Positions 1-8,564 are shown, counted from the stretch's first letter. The stretch is 64,000 nt of DNA from Pseudomonadota bacterium (GCA_018241225.1 JAFEEG010000047.1:16351-80350), one strand, 5' to 3'. Numbers and translations: made by a program. Notes: a model not told the origin generated them from the sequence alone.

Positions 1-75
1 GATACCGAAGACTTTGCGGAGGCGATGGGGCATGTGATGGCGTTCTTTTCGGACTGCAAGGGTAGCCGCAGCTGA
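1..75 (+). CDS. C-terminal fragment of a truncated gene
   Basis: An open frame enters from the left edge and ends at TGA at 73-75. It encodes the last 24 residues of a protein and carries the segment AEAMGHVMAFFSDCKG. The fragment is too short to assign a family, and the start lies outside the window. Confidence 0.45.
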   Translation, partial: DTEDFAEAMGHVMAFFSDCKGSRS

Positions 76-453
76 CGTGGATGTTGCTTCGGACAGACCA
101 TACCTTCGAGCTCATTGGGTTAGGTCAATGCCAGCCTCAGTTGCGACCGTGTGGTTTGTCACTTCCCCGGTTCGCCGTCTCCTCCGAATTGAGGAGACTT
201 CGGCCTAGCTTCCCGCCGGGTTGGCGACACCGAGCCACTCTCGGTCAAGGCAAGCGTGTGAACGTCGCTGGGCGAGCAGCAGCGCCCCAAGGTGCTGCGC
301 TCCCGACTGCTCGCTGTGCACGGAAAGCGGCAGCGCGGGGGTGACCCAAAGAACCTCATCGACTATGGCCGGTCGACCTGACGCCCCTGCTCGGCAAGCT
401 GGCGACGGCCTCGCGGGATCTCAGGGTACGTACCGAGGTACCCTTGGCCGCCG
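76..453. other. Intergenic stretch without a convincing gene
   Basis: Several short overlapping frames exist on both strands, but none has a plausible ribosome binding site, composition or recognisable motif. The right end holds two small inverted repeats near the helicase stop codon, listed separately. Confidence 0.5.
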
Positions 454-469
454 CTAAGCGAAGGGCGGC
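424..469 (-). terminator. Possible terminator hairpins at the end of the defence operon
   Basis: GCCGCC (447-452) pairs with GGCGGC (464-469) around the helicase stop codon. Just downstream on the minus strand GGGTAC (424-429) pairs with GTACCC (438-443). Neither is followed by a clear T run, so termination here is only a guess from structure and position. Confidence 0.3.
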
Positions 470-1716
470 TGATTAACGTGTGCAGAGGCTTGGACGAGAA
501 CCAAACAGCGCTCTTTGGCACGTGTGACTGCGTTGTACAGCAGTCTGCGCTTCTGGTCATTGCTCCCGGCGACGGCTGCGGGCCAAAGCACAACAACGTT
601 GTCGAATTCGCGGTTCTTGGCCCCGTGGACAGTCATGCCTCGCCAACTACGCCCCTCCACCTTGCGAACCCGTCGACGCTGGGCGAATCCCTGCTCGATG
701 GCCTTCTCAATCTCCATCCTCGAGAAGGTGATTTTCGAGCGTGCACGCCTCTGCAAATCCATCCAATCGGAAACGTCCCTAGCAGCACGCGGATCACCTG
801 CGGCCGCGAGAAGTTTGACAACCGAAGGAGCATCGTTCACATCCTTCAACGCCAGGCCAGCAAGGAACCTACTCGCCGCTTTGGCTTCCGACGCTTCCCA
901 CGAGATCTCGTAAGGCCCGGCGCCTTTTGACGTCTTGTTGTTCGCGCTCCACGTCAACGCGGCTTTCGCAAATGATCCGAGCGTAGGAGTAATGACGGCA
1001 ACGCTTTTTCCCCCGCCGAACCAGCTCAAGTTCCCGCTCAGCCACGCACCGGCGAGTGCAGAACTTGAAGTTAGTTGAATCTTGAAGCGCTTCCCAGACG
1101 TGGGCGGTAGTCCGTTTCGAATGGCAGTAGCTGCGTCCAATAACTCCGCGACGTTTGTACGCCTGGGCTGACTGAGCTCTTTCGGAGGGCAAACTTTGTC
1201 AAGCCAAGTGCACGCAGGATTGGGGCGAAGCGCTTCGTCCAGGCACTGAAACTCATCGGCTGCCGCGAACACGTGCAGCCGGATGGCCAGACCTTCGATC
1301 AGGCGAAGACGATTGGGCGTCAAGTCCTGCGCCTCATCCAATATCAGAACCGGGAACGAAGCGGCGACCCAGCCGCGAACTTCGTGGATCTGCAACAGGT
1401 CACCGGCGGCGTCGCACACGCGCTCGTACTGGTTCGGCTCAATATTGGCGTGCCCGAGCCTTACGGCGAGAGATAGCCACCGTCGAACCAGCCTCCATGC
1501 GAAGCTGTCAATGGTTGAACAATCCGTCCTCTCCCGAAGAGCATGCAGTTCTCCCAGCCGCGCTTCCAATCGGCGGCGGGAACCGTGCATGAAAGTGAGT
1601 GCCAAGACCTTCTGGCCATCCGCCAAAGGCATCGCGTCCAAATGCGCGATCAAAGACTGCATCAGTTGATGCGTCTTTCCGCATCCGGCGCCGCCCGTGA
1701 ACGCTTGCACCGTCAC
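454..1716 (-). CDS. Compact UvrD/Rep-like SF1 helicase (GajB-like)
   Basis: A 420-residue superfamily 1 helicase. Visible motifs: Walker A GGAGCGKT (8-15), motif II DEAQD (127-131), motif III around Q157, motif IV arginines 185-186, motif V (about 361-376) and motif VI AVTRAKE (about 396-402). The GTG start at 1716 was chosen because it overlaps the TGA of the preceding nuclease gene (GTGA) and places Walker A at the N-terminus; the longer frame to 1827 would lie inside that gene. A UvrD-like helicase coupled to an OLD nuclease is the layout of the Gabija system (GajA nuclease, GajB helicase), where the helicase is thought to act on DNA termini and nucleotides during infection. It is somewhat shorter than the roughly 490 residues of the studied GajB. 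The family call is firm; the Gabija role is inferred from the gene pair. Confidence 0.82.
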   Translation of the reverse strand: MTVQAFTGGAGCGKTHQLMQSLIAHLDAMPLADGQKVLALTFMHGSRRRLEARLGELHALRERTDCSTIDSFAWRLVRRWLSLAVRLGHANIEPNQYERVCDAAGDLLQIHEVRGWVAASFPVLILDEAQDLTPNRLRLIEGLAIRLHVFAAADEFQCLDEALRPNPACTWLDKVCPPKELSQPRRTNVAELLDAATAIRNGLPPTSGKRFKIQLTSSSALAGAWLSGNLSWFGGGKSVAVITPTLGSFAKAALTWSANNKTSKGAGPYEISWEASEAKAASRFLAGLALKDVNDAPSVVKLLAAAGDPRAARDVSDWMDLQRRARSKITFSRMEIEKAIEQGFAQRRRVRKVEGRSWRGMTVHGAKNREFDNVVVLWPAAVAGSNDQKRRLLYNAVTRAKERCLVLVQASAHVNQPPFA

Positions 1717-3503
1717 GGCCGAAATACCCAGACTCCGCCCGAATCCTGGACGAAGCGTTGCGTCGCATTCGAGCCAGCGCAAGCACACGCAAGGCCATCC
1801 AACATGTCGCCGGCACGCAACCGGCATGCGGCCGTGGTGGAAATCGCCTCCGCGACGAGCTCATAGGCAATGATGTCCATTTTCTTTGACTTGAGGTAAG
1901 CCACAACCTCAGCCACTGAAGTGGGAGCCACCTCGAACAGCTCCGCAAGCTTCGGCACGACAGCAACTTCATCCGCCGACAGAATCCAGCCAACCGTGTC
2001 CTCAAACATTGCTCCGTCGTTCCAGCGAACGATGGAAGCTGGAGGCGCTCCCGCGTTCCGCAGTTGACCTACGTACAGCAACCCCTCGCCATCGCCATCG
2101 ACCAGGCATGTCACGCGTCGATGCAGTCTCGACATCAGCCGATAGGTGTCGACCACTCTGGCATCTTCGGTCGGCACCACGCCCACCTCAATTCCGAACG
2201 GCCTGCTTGTGCCATCGACCCATCCGGCCGACATCATCAGTGGTTTCAGAATGCATCGAAGCAGCTGAAAATCCGCTCGCCCTTCGGGTACAAGCAGAGA
2301 AGGCTGCATGAGCGCACCAAGCACATCCACACGACTGTGCTGGAAAAACTTGCGCTGCCAATTTGGAGCGGTAGGAGGTAGGGGGGCTTCGAGAAATGAC
2401 TGCGCAGACAAGATGCCGTCGTGCCTCATCAGGATCAGTACGGAGGTCGGATCAGCCATGCTCGCAACCAGCGGCGAATGCGTGGTCACAAATGTTTGTG
2501 TAGAGAGCGCCTGAACGCGCTGCACGAGACGCTGCTGAGCAGCCGGCGGTAGGTGAACTTCAGGCTCCTCCAAAGCCATGAGAAATTCGCCGCCAGCCTC
2601 TGACCGGGCGCGTCCGAGCTCGAGCAATAGAAGCAGCCCCTGCATGGAGATCAAGCCACTTCCCTGCCTCGCAGCGGGGATGCTGATGCCATCGAGTCCC
2701 GCGAAATGAGCCGACACGGCCTCCATGACGGAGCGGCTATCGGTTCCCGTCAGCCGGAGTTGAACCTTGGGGGAATTGGGAAAAGAGCGCGCGATCTCAT
2801 CGTTGAGGCTACGGATCAGTGGCTCGATTCCTGGGTCGGTATCGATCGGTTGCTCGGGCGACCGTAGCCGGTCTCTCTCGGCGAGTATGGCCGCCGCCGG
2901 TTGTTTGGCGGAAGCCAGAACGGTGCGCTTGAAGAGTTCGTTACCCCAAGAAAAAACTTTGTCCCATGTTCGACTTGCCCGCACCAAATAAAAACTGAGT
3001 TCCTGGATGAGCTTGCCGGGGACAATTGCTGGCGAGTCCTCCGCGAATGGATCGAAAGGCTCGTCGTGATCGTGGAAGTACCGGAGCATTTCCACAGAAA
3101 GTGACTCGTGGTCAAACCTGGCTTGAACGGCAATCTGGCAGCAGAGCTTCCACGCCTGATTGTCTCGCTGAGGATGGACAGCGCCATTGGCCTCGTCCAG
3201 CCACTTGACGACTGCGCGGCCTTCCCGAAACCATTGGCTGGTGAGGTCCGGATCGTCGAGTGGAAAGTCCGTGACAGTGGCCAGTAGCTTGAGGCGGTCA
3301 ATGGGCTGCGGGCACGAGCCATAGAAGTCATGCTCCGTCAGTTCTCGCAAAAGTCGATCCCGCCCCAGCAACAGGGTTAGCGCCTCAATGAGCGTGGTTT
3401 TTCCGGTGTTGTTGTCGCCGACAAAAACGGGATGCCTACCGAAGCGGATAAAGCCGGATCGGACGCCGCGGAAGTTCTCGATCGTCAGGGTGGCGACTCT
3501 CAT
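1713..3503 (-). CDS. OLD-family ATPase with TOPRIM nuclease domain (GajA-like)
   Basis: A 596-residue protein with an N-terminal ABC/SMC-like ATPase and a C-terminal TOPRIM domain. Motifs: Walker A GDNNTGKT (29-36), ABC signature region about 281-290, Walker B with EEPEVHLPP (312-320), H-loop TTHSP (340-344), TOPRIM glutamate in VPEGRADF (E407) and the acidic pair VDGDGEG (D469, D471). This is the class 2 OLD arrangement, which sits next to a UvrD-like helicase and includes GajA of Gabija. GajA homologues are sequence-specific DNA-nicking enzymes held in check by nucleotides. The ATG at 3503 was chosen because it follows the upstream stop by 10 bp with a GAGAAG site; the frame extends to 3551 but would overlap that gene. 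Confidence 0.85.
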   Translation of the reverse strand: MRVATLTIENFRGVRSGFIRFGRHPVFVGDNNTGKTTLIEALTLLLGRDRLLRELTEHDFYGSCPQPIDRLKLLATVTDFPLDDPDLTSQWFREGRAVVKWLDEANGAVHPQRDNQAWKLCCQIAVQARFDHESLSVEMLRYFHDHDEPFDPFAEDSPAIVPGKLIQELSFYLVRASRTWDKVFSWGNELFKRTVLASAKQPAAAILAERDRLRSPEQPIDTDPGIEPLIRSLNDEIARSFPNSPKVQLRLTGTDSRSVMEAVSAHFAGLDGISIPAARQGSGLISMQGLLLLLELGRARSEAGGEFLMALEEPEVHLPPAAQQRLVQRVQALSTQTFVTTHSPLVASMADPTSVLILMRHDGILSAQSFLEAPLPPTAPNWQRKFFQHSRVDVLGALMQPSLLVPEGRADFQLLRCILKPLMMSAGWVDGTSRPFGIEVGVVPTEDARVVDTYRLMSRLHRRVTCLVDGDGEGLLYVGQLRNAGAPPASIVRWNDGAMFEDTVGWILSADEVAVVPKLAELFEVAPTSVAEVVAYLKSKKMDIIAYELVAEAISTTAACRLRAGDMLDGLACACAGSNATQRFVQDSGGVWVFRP

Positions 3504-3513
3504 CGCATGCTTC

Positions 3514-4683
3514 TCATGCGGCGGGCGTTGGCGTAGCCTTGGAGACGACAATCGGCTGGACGAGCTCCTTGACGACCTGGGCGGCTTCCGCCGTTGGCGT
3601 GCTCGTCAAGTTGTGCTTGTCATAGATTCGTCCGGGCGGGCTTCCGATTGTGGTGAGCGTGTCCGCGCACAGCTTGGCAAGCGGAGTTTCAGGCGTCGCC
3701 CTTTCCGTCAAGTCCGACATCTGCTTGTGGAAGCCTTGAAATGATGCAGCGATCGCTGCTTTGTACCCATAGTCCTCTTCGAGCCGCTTGGCGAGGGCCG
3801 CCTCCCTACTGGCATGTAGAGCGAGCCAGATCAATGCTGCAGCGATGGGCAACCTTGCAAGCCACAAGCGAAACAACTCGTCGTAGCTCAGCGGCGTGCC
3901 CGCAGCATAGACATTCCAAAGCCCCGTCAGGGCAAGAAAGATCAGTACGACCAACGAGCCAACGAACATCCACTGCCATCTGCCGCTAGGCTTCAAAAAC
4001 GACTTCCGTCGCTCGTCAAATGCGCTTGCGAGCCCTGCGCTGGTTGCACCTGGGAGCAATCCAATGATGACTGCGAGTTGCGCTTCGGATTGCGCGCGAA
4101 GATTCTTCAGTTGTTCCTCATAGTTGGCAAGGCGCTCGTCGACTGTTTGAGCTTTAGCTGCAAGATCCTTCAGGGAATCGGTCGCTTCTTTTGCCTCCGC
4201 CGCAAGATCCTCGACGGCTTTGCTCTCTGCTTCCGCTGTCGTTCTCGCAGCTTTCGTCGCGAGCAATATTTCAGAAGCAGAATCGGACGCAGACTGAGCT
4301 CGTGCCTTGAAAGCCTCCGCGTCTGTAGCTTGCTGCTTTGCAGCCGTCAGTTGCCTATCAAGGTCCCCACGAACTTTGTCCGCGTGGATCTGCGCCTGCT
4401 CAATGTGGTCAGATTTGGTGGCAATTACTGTTTGGTAGTCGCTGATCTGCGCTTTGGCGGCCAATGCCTCTCCAGCGATGGTCGCGATCTGAGTCGATCG
4501 CAAGTGCATCTCCGCGAGACCGGTTGCGGTCTGCTTCTGCGCGTCGAGGAGTTCATCGGTGATGCTTGTTACGTGCTGAGCTTTCAACGTGATGTCAGCA
4601 AGCGTCTGGGTCGCCTCTGCGATCAGCCCCTCCATCATCTGCCCAGATGATCCGTTAATCGGACCTTCCTGTTCTTTTGTCAT
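3514..4683 (-). CDS. Coiled-coil membrane protein leading the OLD/UvrD operon
   Basis: A 389-residue protein, first in the operon and only 10 bp from the nuclease gene. Residues about 15-205 are Ala/Glu/Lys/Gln-rich and heptad-like, predicting a long coiled coil. Two hydrophobic segments follow (about 237-258 and 276-291). The C-terminal part, about 295-389, contains the segment LEEDYGYKAAIAASFQGF and ends in a Pro/Ala tail. I do not recognise an enzymatic domain. The tight spacing suggests co-expression with the nuclease and helicase, possibly as a membrane-anchored sensor, scaffold or effector. A third gene of this kind is not part of the standard two-gene Gabija definition. Function unknown. 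Confidence 0.75.
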   Translation of the reverse strand: MTKEQEGPINGSSGQMMEGLIAEATQTLADITLKAQHVTSITDELLDAQKQTATGLAEMHLRSTQIATIAGEALAAKAQISDYQTVIATKSDHIEQAQIHADKVRGDLDRQLTAAKQQATDAEAFKARAQSASDSASEILLATKAARTTAEAESKAVEDLAAEAKEATDSLKDLAAKAQTVDERLANYEEQLKNLRAQSEAQLAVIIGLLPGATSAGLASAFDERRKSFLKPSGRWQWMFVGSLVVLIFLALTGLWNVYAAGTPLSYDELFRLWLARLPIAAALIWLALHASREAALAKRLEEDYGYKAAIAASFQGFHKQMSDLTERATPETPLAKLCADTLTTIGSPPGRIYDKHNLTSTPTAEAAQVVKELVQPIVVSKATPTPAA

Positions 4684-4935
4684 TCGAGCGATGCCTTCTA
4701 TTCGTCAATCGGACATGGTGTCGCCAGTGGCGACGCCTCGCGCGACTGTACGAACTCGCGGAGCGCCTGCATCTCCTCAAAGTTAGGGAGGCGTGGAGGC
4801 GGCGTGTGAGTTTTGTCACATGGGTGTCCTGAGTTGTCCAACACACGCTGTTCAGGCTGCATGGCCTCGAGACTGTTGCAACAGATAATCCGTGATGGCG
4901 CTCTCTCGCCAAAGCGAGTCGCCAAGTTTGTAGAT
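4684..4935. promoter_or_regulatory. Divergent promoter region of the two defence operons
   Basis: This 252-bp gap separates the leftward three-gene operon from the rightward two-gene operon and must carry both promoters. It contains a short inverted repeat, GTCGCC (4720-4725) and GGCGAC (4729-4734). I could not identify convincing -35/-10 pairs. An ATG at 4813 would extend the rightward gene into this gap, but its translation is Cys-rich and unlike the rest of that protein. Confidence 0.4.
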
Positions 4936-5619
4936 ATGGACTTAGAGCAGATCAAATCACTGGCACCTGTCACCACGCCCGTCGTCTCCGCTATTGCAGC
5001 GCTCGGCGGGGTCTACCTCGGCAACCGCCTGACCATTCGTCGCGAAGAAAAGAAAGAGCAGCGTGATCGCGAGCGGTCGGCAACATTCTTGGCCGTCCAG
5101 GCGCTCGCTCATCTTGAGCGCTTCATCGCGGGGTGCCTTTCTGTCGCCTACGATGACGGAACCGAATACGGCCGACCGTCGAATGGCGACTATCACCAAG
5201 CGACCGTGGACCCGCCGTCTTTTGAGCCAGATAGCCTAGACGTCGATTGGAAATCGCTTCCAACCGAGCTCATGTACCGGATTCTCGAGATCCCCTACCT
5301 GCTCGAACAGATCCAGAATCGTTTGTCTGACGAGCGCTTCGATGATCCCCCGGACTACCACGAGTATTTCCTCACTCGCCGGATGCGCTACGCCGAACTT
5401 GGCCTGGAGGTTCATGCCACCGCCGAGATGTTGCGCGGGCATGCACGACTGCCCCAGCGGCGAACGGCCGATGAAATTGCTTACCAGGTGGACGCGCTTG
5501 ACTCGATCCGCGAAGGACGGGCCGCCGACTTGAAGCGGTTTGAATCAAGGCTGGCGCAGCAACAACTTAAAGACGCGGCGGATTGGGCTGCTTTCATCGA
5601 ATCCTCCCAAACAAAGTAG
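4936..5619 (+). CDS. Hypothetical single-pass membrane protein next to the Abi-like gene
   Basis: A 227-residue protein starting MDLEQIKSLAPVTTPVV, with one N-terminal hydrophobic segment (about 13-30) followed by a charged stretch RREEKKEQRDRER and an alpha-helical soluble domain. The ATG at 4936 puts the hydrophobic segment near the N-terminus; the frame is open from 4813. It lies 34 bp upstream of an abortive-infection-like membrane protein, so the two probably form one operon. I do not recognise the family. Topology and context suggest an accessory membrane component of a defence module. Confidence 0.65.
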   Translation: MDLEQIKSLAPVTTPVVSAIAALGGVYLGNRLTIRREEKKEQRDRERSATFLAVQALAHLERFIAGCLSVAYDDGTEYGRPSNGDYHQATVDPPSFEPDSLDVDWKSLPTELMYRILEIPYLLEQIQNRLSDERFDDPPDYHEYFLTRRMRYAELGLEVHATAEMLRGHARLPQRRTADEIAYQVDALDSIREGRAADLKRFESRLAQQQLKDAADWAAFIESSQTK

Positions 5620-5653
5620 CTTCAATCTCAGTCCAGATCAGAGGAAGGCCAAC

Positions 5654-6532
5654 TTGAAGTCTAGAAGGTTCATCATTGTCAGTACCTTGATCGCCCTGGC
5701 GGTCGTCGGCGCGTGGATCGCTTGGTTGAGCGTCATTGCAGTGCCCGTTGCCAAGATCGCCGCGGTCAAGAACGTCGCGGATTCGGACCAGCAGGTGCGC
5801 ATCACGAGTGAAGTGCTGGGCCAAGCGGGGGATATGTTCGGCGGGCTGAACACGCTGTTTGCCGGGCTCGCGTTTGCTTTTGTCGCTCTGGCGGCGTTCC
5901 TTCAACGAAAAACGCTTGACTCGCAAGATCAGCAACTGAAAGCGGCGCATGCCCAGCAGAAGCTTGCCGAGTTTGAGCCTCTATTTTTTCAGTTGTTAGG
6001 AGTGTTCCGGGATCTTGCGGCCGATGCCCGCCTCGCGTACCGAGGTGCCAGCGATGTGCCACTCTCGGAGCCATCGGTCAGGACATGGCTGGAGGACATC
6101 GGCATGACCGCCGTCGATGGTTCCGGGATGACACCAGGCGAGACGAGGTCACTCCTTGCCGACGAGTTTGCTCGGGACATGTATCAGCCCAACGAACACG
6201 TCCTCGGTCCTATGCTCCGCACCCTGTATCACGTCTTCCGCCTGATTGCTGATTCGGGGCTGCCCGAGAAGCAGCAGATTCGATACGCGAATATCGCGCG
6301 TGGCTTGCTCAGTGCCGATCTGCTCCTCTTACTGATGCTGAACTGCTTGTCCCGACCGGGCGCAGGTTTCAAGCCATATGTCGAGTACTTTGGCTTGCTC
6401 AAACACATTCGCATCGGATCGGACCACAACTTGGATGAACGACTCGCAGAGTTCTTCGCGCCGTCGGCCCGGATGGACTACAAAGGTCGTCTGGAGGCTT
6501 GGCAGGGCACTCCGCCCCAACTTCCTGAATAG
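5654..6532 (+). CDS. Putative phage abortive infection (AbiC-like) membrane protein
   Basis: A 292-residue protein with two N-terminal membrane helices (about 5-28 and 61-83) and a cytoplasmic helical domain that includes FEPLFFQLLGVFRDL (about 107-121), LRTLYHVFRLI and a conserved-looking YANIARGLLSADLLLLL block. This layout, two transmembrane segments then FxxLFFxLL and LYHxF motifs, is what I associate with the putative phage abortive infection family. The TTG at 5654 was chosen because GAGGAAGG (5641-5648) sits 5 bp upstream; the frame is open from an ATG at 5540 inside the previous gene. Such proteins are thought to arrest the infected cell. The family call is moderately confident and the activity is inferred. 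Confidence 0.68.
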   Translation: MKSRRFIIVSTLIALAVVGAWIAWLSVIAVPVAKIAAVKNVADSDQQVRITSEVLGQAGDMFGGLNTLFAGLAFAFVALAAFLQRKTLDSQDQQLKAAHAQQKLAEFEPLFFQLLGVFRDLAADARLAYRGASDVPLSEPSVRTWLEDIGMTAVDGSGMTPGETRSLLADEFARDMYQPNEHVLGPMLRTLYHVFRLIADSGLPEKQQIRYANIARGLLSADLLLLLMLNCLSRPGAGFKPYVEYFGLLKHIRIGSDHNLDERLAEFFAPSARMDYKGRLEAWQGTPPQLPE

Positions 6533-6999
6533 AACGGCGCGCGACATCCAAACACTGTTGCGCGAGCCGTGCCTCATCTTCAGGCGCGTGCTTGTTCGTT
6601 GGCCGCTTGCCCTCGTCGACGAGCACATGGGCCCTGGCAATCACGCCCTGTTTCTAGACGCCGTGGGTACACGTAGAGAGGCCACGTCATCCATTCAGTC
6701 CCTTCCAGGCGTCACGGACTCAGGCCTCTGCCCTCGAGCATTCGTCGGTGCAGCCCGAGCTAGCGCTTGAAGCTTTGGGGCGCAAGGCTTGTGCTATCAA
6801 CGTTAGGAGAAGACGATCGCGCCCTAGTGGCGATCTTGCTCAAGCGGAGTTGAGAGCCGCCACTATCTCGGTCGGCAGTTCACGCCCTAGAGCGAGCCCC
6901 GCCTTCTTGGCCGATTTCCGATACCAGTTACCCACGATAATTGAATGGTATCGTTGGCCCTTTGGCGTGTTTTCGATACCTTGAATACCGCTTGGCAAG
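6533..6999. other. Intergenic region between the Abi-like gene and the integrase
   Basis: No convincing gene. Overlapping short frames occur on both strands between about 6400 and 6770 but show no start signals or motifs. The right end holds the integrase promoter region with repeated CGATACC elements, listed separately. No obvious attachment-site duplication was seen. Confidence 0.45.
6919..6980. promoter_or_regulatory. Inverted and direct CGATACC repeats upstream of the integrase
   Basis: CGATACCA (6919-6926) and its reverse complement TGGTATCG (6946-6953) form a perfect 8-bp inverted repeat, and a third copy CGATACC lies at 6974-6980, 19 bp before the integrase ATG. The position fits an operator for autoregulation or arm-type binding sites of the recombinase. 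No function can be proven from sequence. Confidence 0.45.
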
Positions 7000-8100
7000 A
7001 TGGTTGGACGGCCTGCTCCCTTCGCTGACTCGGCGCCGGTGCCCGCGCTGAAACGCCATCCGCTGCTGGATCCGACGCAGCTGTCGGCGCTCACGCGGGA
7101 TGCCGTGCAGGAGCTTCTCCGCGAAGGCGAATCGGTCAACACCCTCGCCTCCTACCGCTCGGCGCTGCGCTACTGGTCGGCCTGGTATGCGGCGCGCTAC
7201 GGTGAAGTGCTGCGCCTGCCGGTGGCCGTGCCCGTGGTGGTGCAGTTCATCGTGGACCATGCGCAGCGCAGCACGCGCGCGGGCCTGGCGATGGAGCTGC
7301 CGCCCACGGTGGACGAGGCGCTGGTCGCCGCGGGCTACAAGGGAAAACGCGGGGCCCTGGCCCTGAACACGCTCATCCACCGCCTGTCGGTGCTATCGAA
7401 AGCGCACCAGTTGGCCAAGGCGGCCAATCCCTGCGCCGATCCGATGGTGCGCGAGCTCCTGGCCAAGACCCGGCGCGCCTACGCCAAGCGCGGCGTGACT
7501 CCGCGCAAGCAGGCGGCCCTCACCAAAGAGCCGCTGCAGGCGGTGCTGGCCACCTGCGACGAATCGTTGAAAGGGCTGCGCGACCGCGCCCTGCTCCTCT
7601 TCGCCTGGTCCACCGGCGGGCGCCGGCGCTCGGAGGTCGCGAACGCCAGTCATGAACAGCTGCGCCGCGTGGCCGAGGGCCAATACCTTTTCACGCTGGG
7701 CCACTCGAAAACGAACCAGAGCGGTGCTCAGCGCCCTGAAGACGTGAAGCCGCTGGTGGGGACGGCCGCCCAGGCGATGGACGCGTGGCTCGCGGCCAGC
7801 AAGATCACCTCCGGCGCCCTCTTCCGGCGCGTGCGCAAAGGCGGCCTCATTGCCGAGCCGCTGAGCGCCGCGGCCGTGCGCGAGATCGTGAAAGCGCGCT
7901 GCGCGCTGGCGGGGGTGGACGGCGACTATTCGGCGCACTCGCTGCGCTCGGGCTTTGTCACCGAGGCGGGTAAAAGAAACATGCCGCTGGGGGACACGAT
8001 GGCGCTGACCGGACACCGGAGTGTGCCGACGGTGTTGGGGTATTTTAGGGCGGAAGGCGCCCTCAGCTCGCCGGTGGCCCGCCTGATGGACGACGAGTAG
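7000..8100 (+). CDS. Tyrosine recombinase / site-specific integrase
   Basis: A 366-residue phage-type integrase with a helical core-binding domain (about 25-150) and a C-terminal catalytic domain. The active site is complete: R209 in TGGRRRSE, K237 in GHSKTN, H313 and R316 in AHSLRSG, H339 in TGHRS, and the nucleophile Y348 in LGYFR. It cuts and rejoins DNA through a 3'-phosphotyrosine link. Lying 470 bp from the defence genes, it probably mobilised or maintains this island, although an orphan chromosomal recombinase is also possible. It is more G+C-rich than the defence genes on its left. Confidence 0.92.
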   Translation: MVGRPAPFADSAPVPALKRHPLLDPTQLSALTRDAVQELLREGESVNTLASYRSALRYWSAWYAARYGEVLRLPVAVPVVVQFIVDHAQRSTRAGLAMELPPTVDEALVAAGYKGKRGALALNTLIHRLSVLSKAHQLAKAANPCADPMVRELLAKTRRAYAKRGVTPRKQAALTKEPLQAVLATCDESLKGLRDRALLLFAWSTGGRRRSEVANASHEQLRRVAEGQYLFTLGHSKTNQSGAQRPEDVKPLVGTAAQAMDAWLAASKITSGALFRRVRKGGLIAEPLSAAAVREIVKARCALAGVDGDYSAHSLRSGFVTEAGKRNMPLGDTMALTGHRSVPTVLGYFRAEGALSSPVARLMDDE

Positions 8101-8564
8101 TGGGGCATCCGCGCTTCACGAAATCCGGTCCTCAAGGCGCGCCGCGCCAGGTCCACCACGCCCTGCCGGCCAGACCCGCAGGCACCTGTTTTGCCCACCC
8201 GGCTGCTGCGCTGCAGGACAGGCGCACATGTCGTGGAGAACAGCCCACATTCCCCTGGGCAGCACGCCGCGATCCCGATGTCGCGGCCTGGGCCGCAGGC
8301 ATCATCAGGGCATGGCCGCTGACGACTTATTTGCCTCCCCCGACATGCTGACGCCCGAGCTCTGCTTGACAGCCCAGCGCGCGGGCAAGGCCCTGGCCAA
8401 GCTCACCGAACCGGAGCAGCTGGCGGTGCTGGGCGTCGAGCTACAGCGACATGAGCGACCGATAGCTGCGCGTCATTGCCACCGCTCAGCCAGGCGGTGC
8501 GCCGCGGCCACTGCCGACCGAGCCTCCCGTCGGGGCGGGTGAAGGCATCAGCGATGATCGGGCC
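8101..8564. other. Mostly empty region between integrase and SRAP gene
   Basis: Only one low-confidence reading frame (8312-8542) is worth noting and is listed separately. No repeats, RNA gene or terminator-like hairpin with a T run was recognised. Confidence 0.45.
8312..8542 (+). CDS. Doubtful small protein upstream of the SRAP gene
   Basis: A 76-codon frame. Its first part, MAADDLFASPDMLTPELC and the helical QRAGKALAKLTEPEQLAVLGVE, reads like protein. The last 25 residues are Arg/Ala-rich, typical of an out-of-frame GC-rich translation, so it may be the remnant of a longer gene or not expressed. No family recognised. Confidence 0.28.
   Translation: MAADDLFASPDMLTPELCLTAQRAGKALAKLTEPEQLAVLGVELQRHERPIAARHCHRSARRCAAATADRASRRGG

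Noticed and set aside
6399-6644. Minus-strand 81-codon frame beginning MIARAHVLVDEGKRPTNK
   Set aside because: It partly overlaps the end of the Abi-like gene, has no ribosome site or motif, and its second half is low-complexity.
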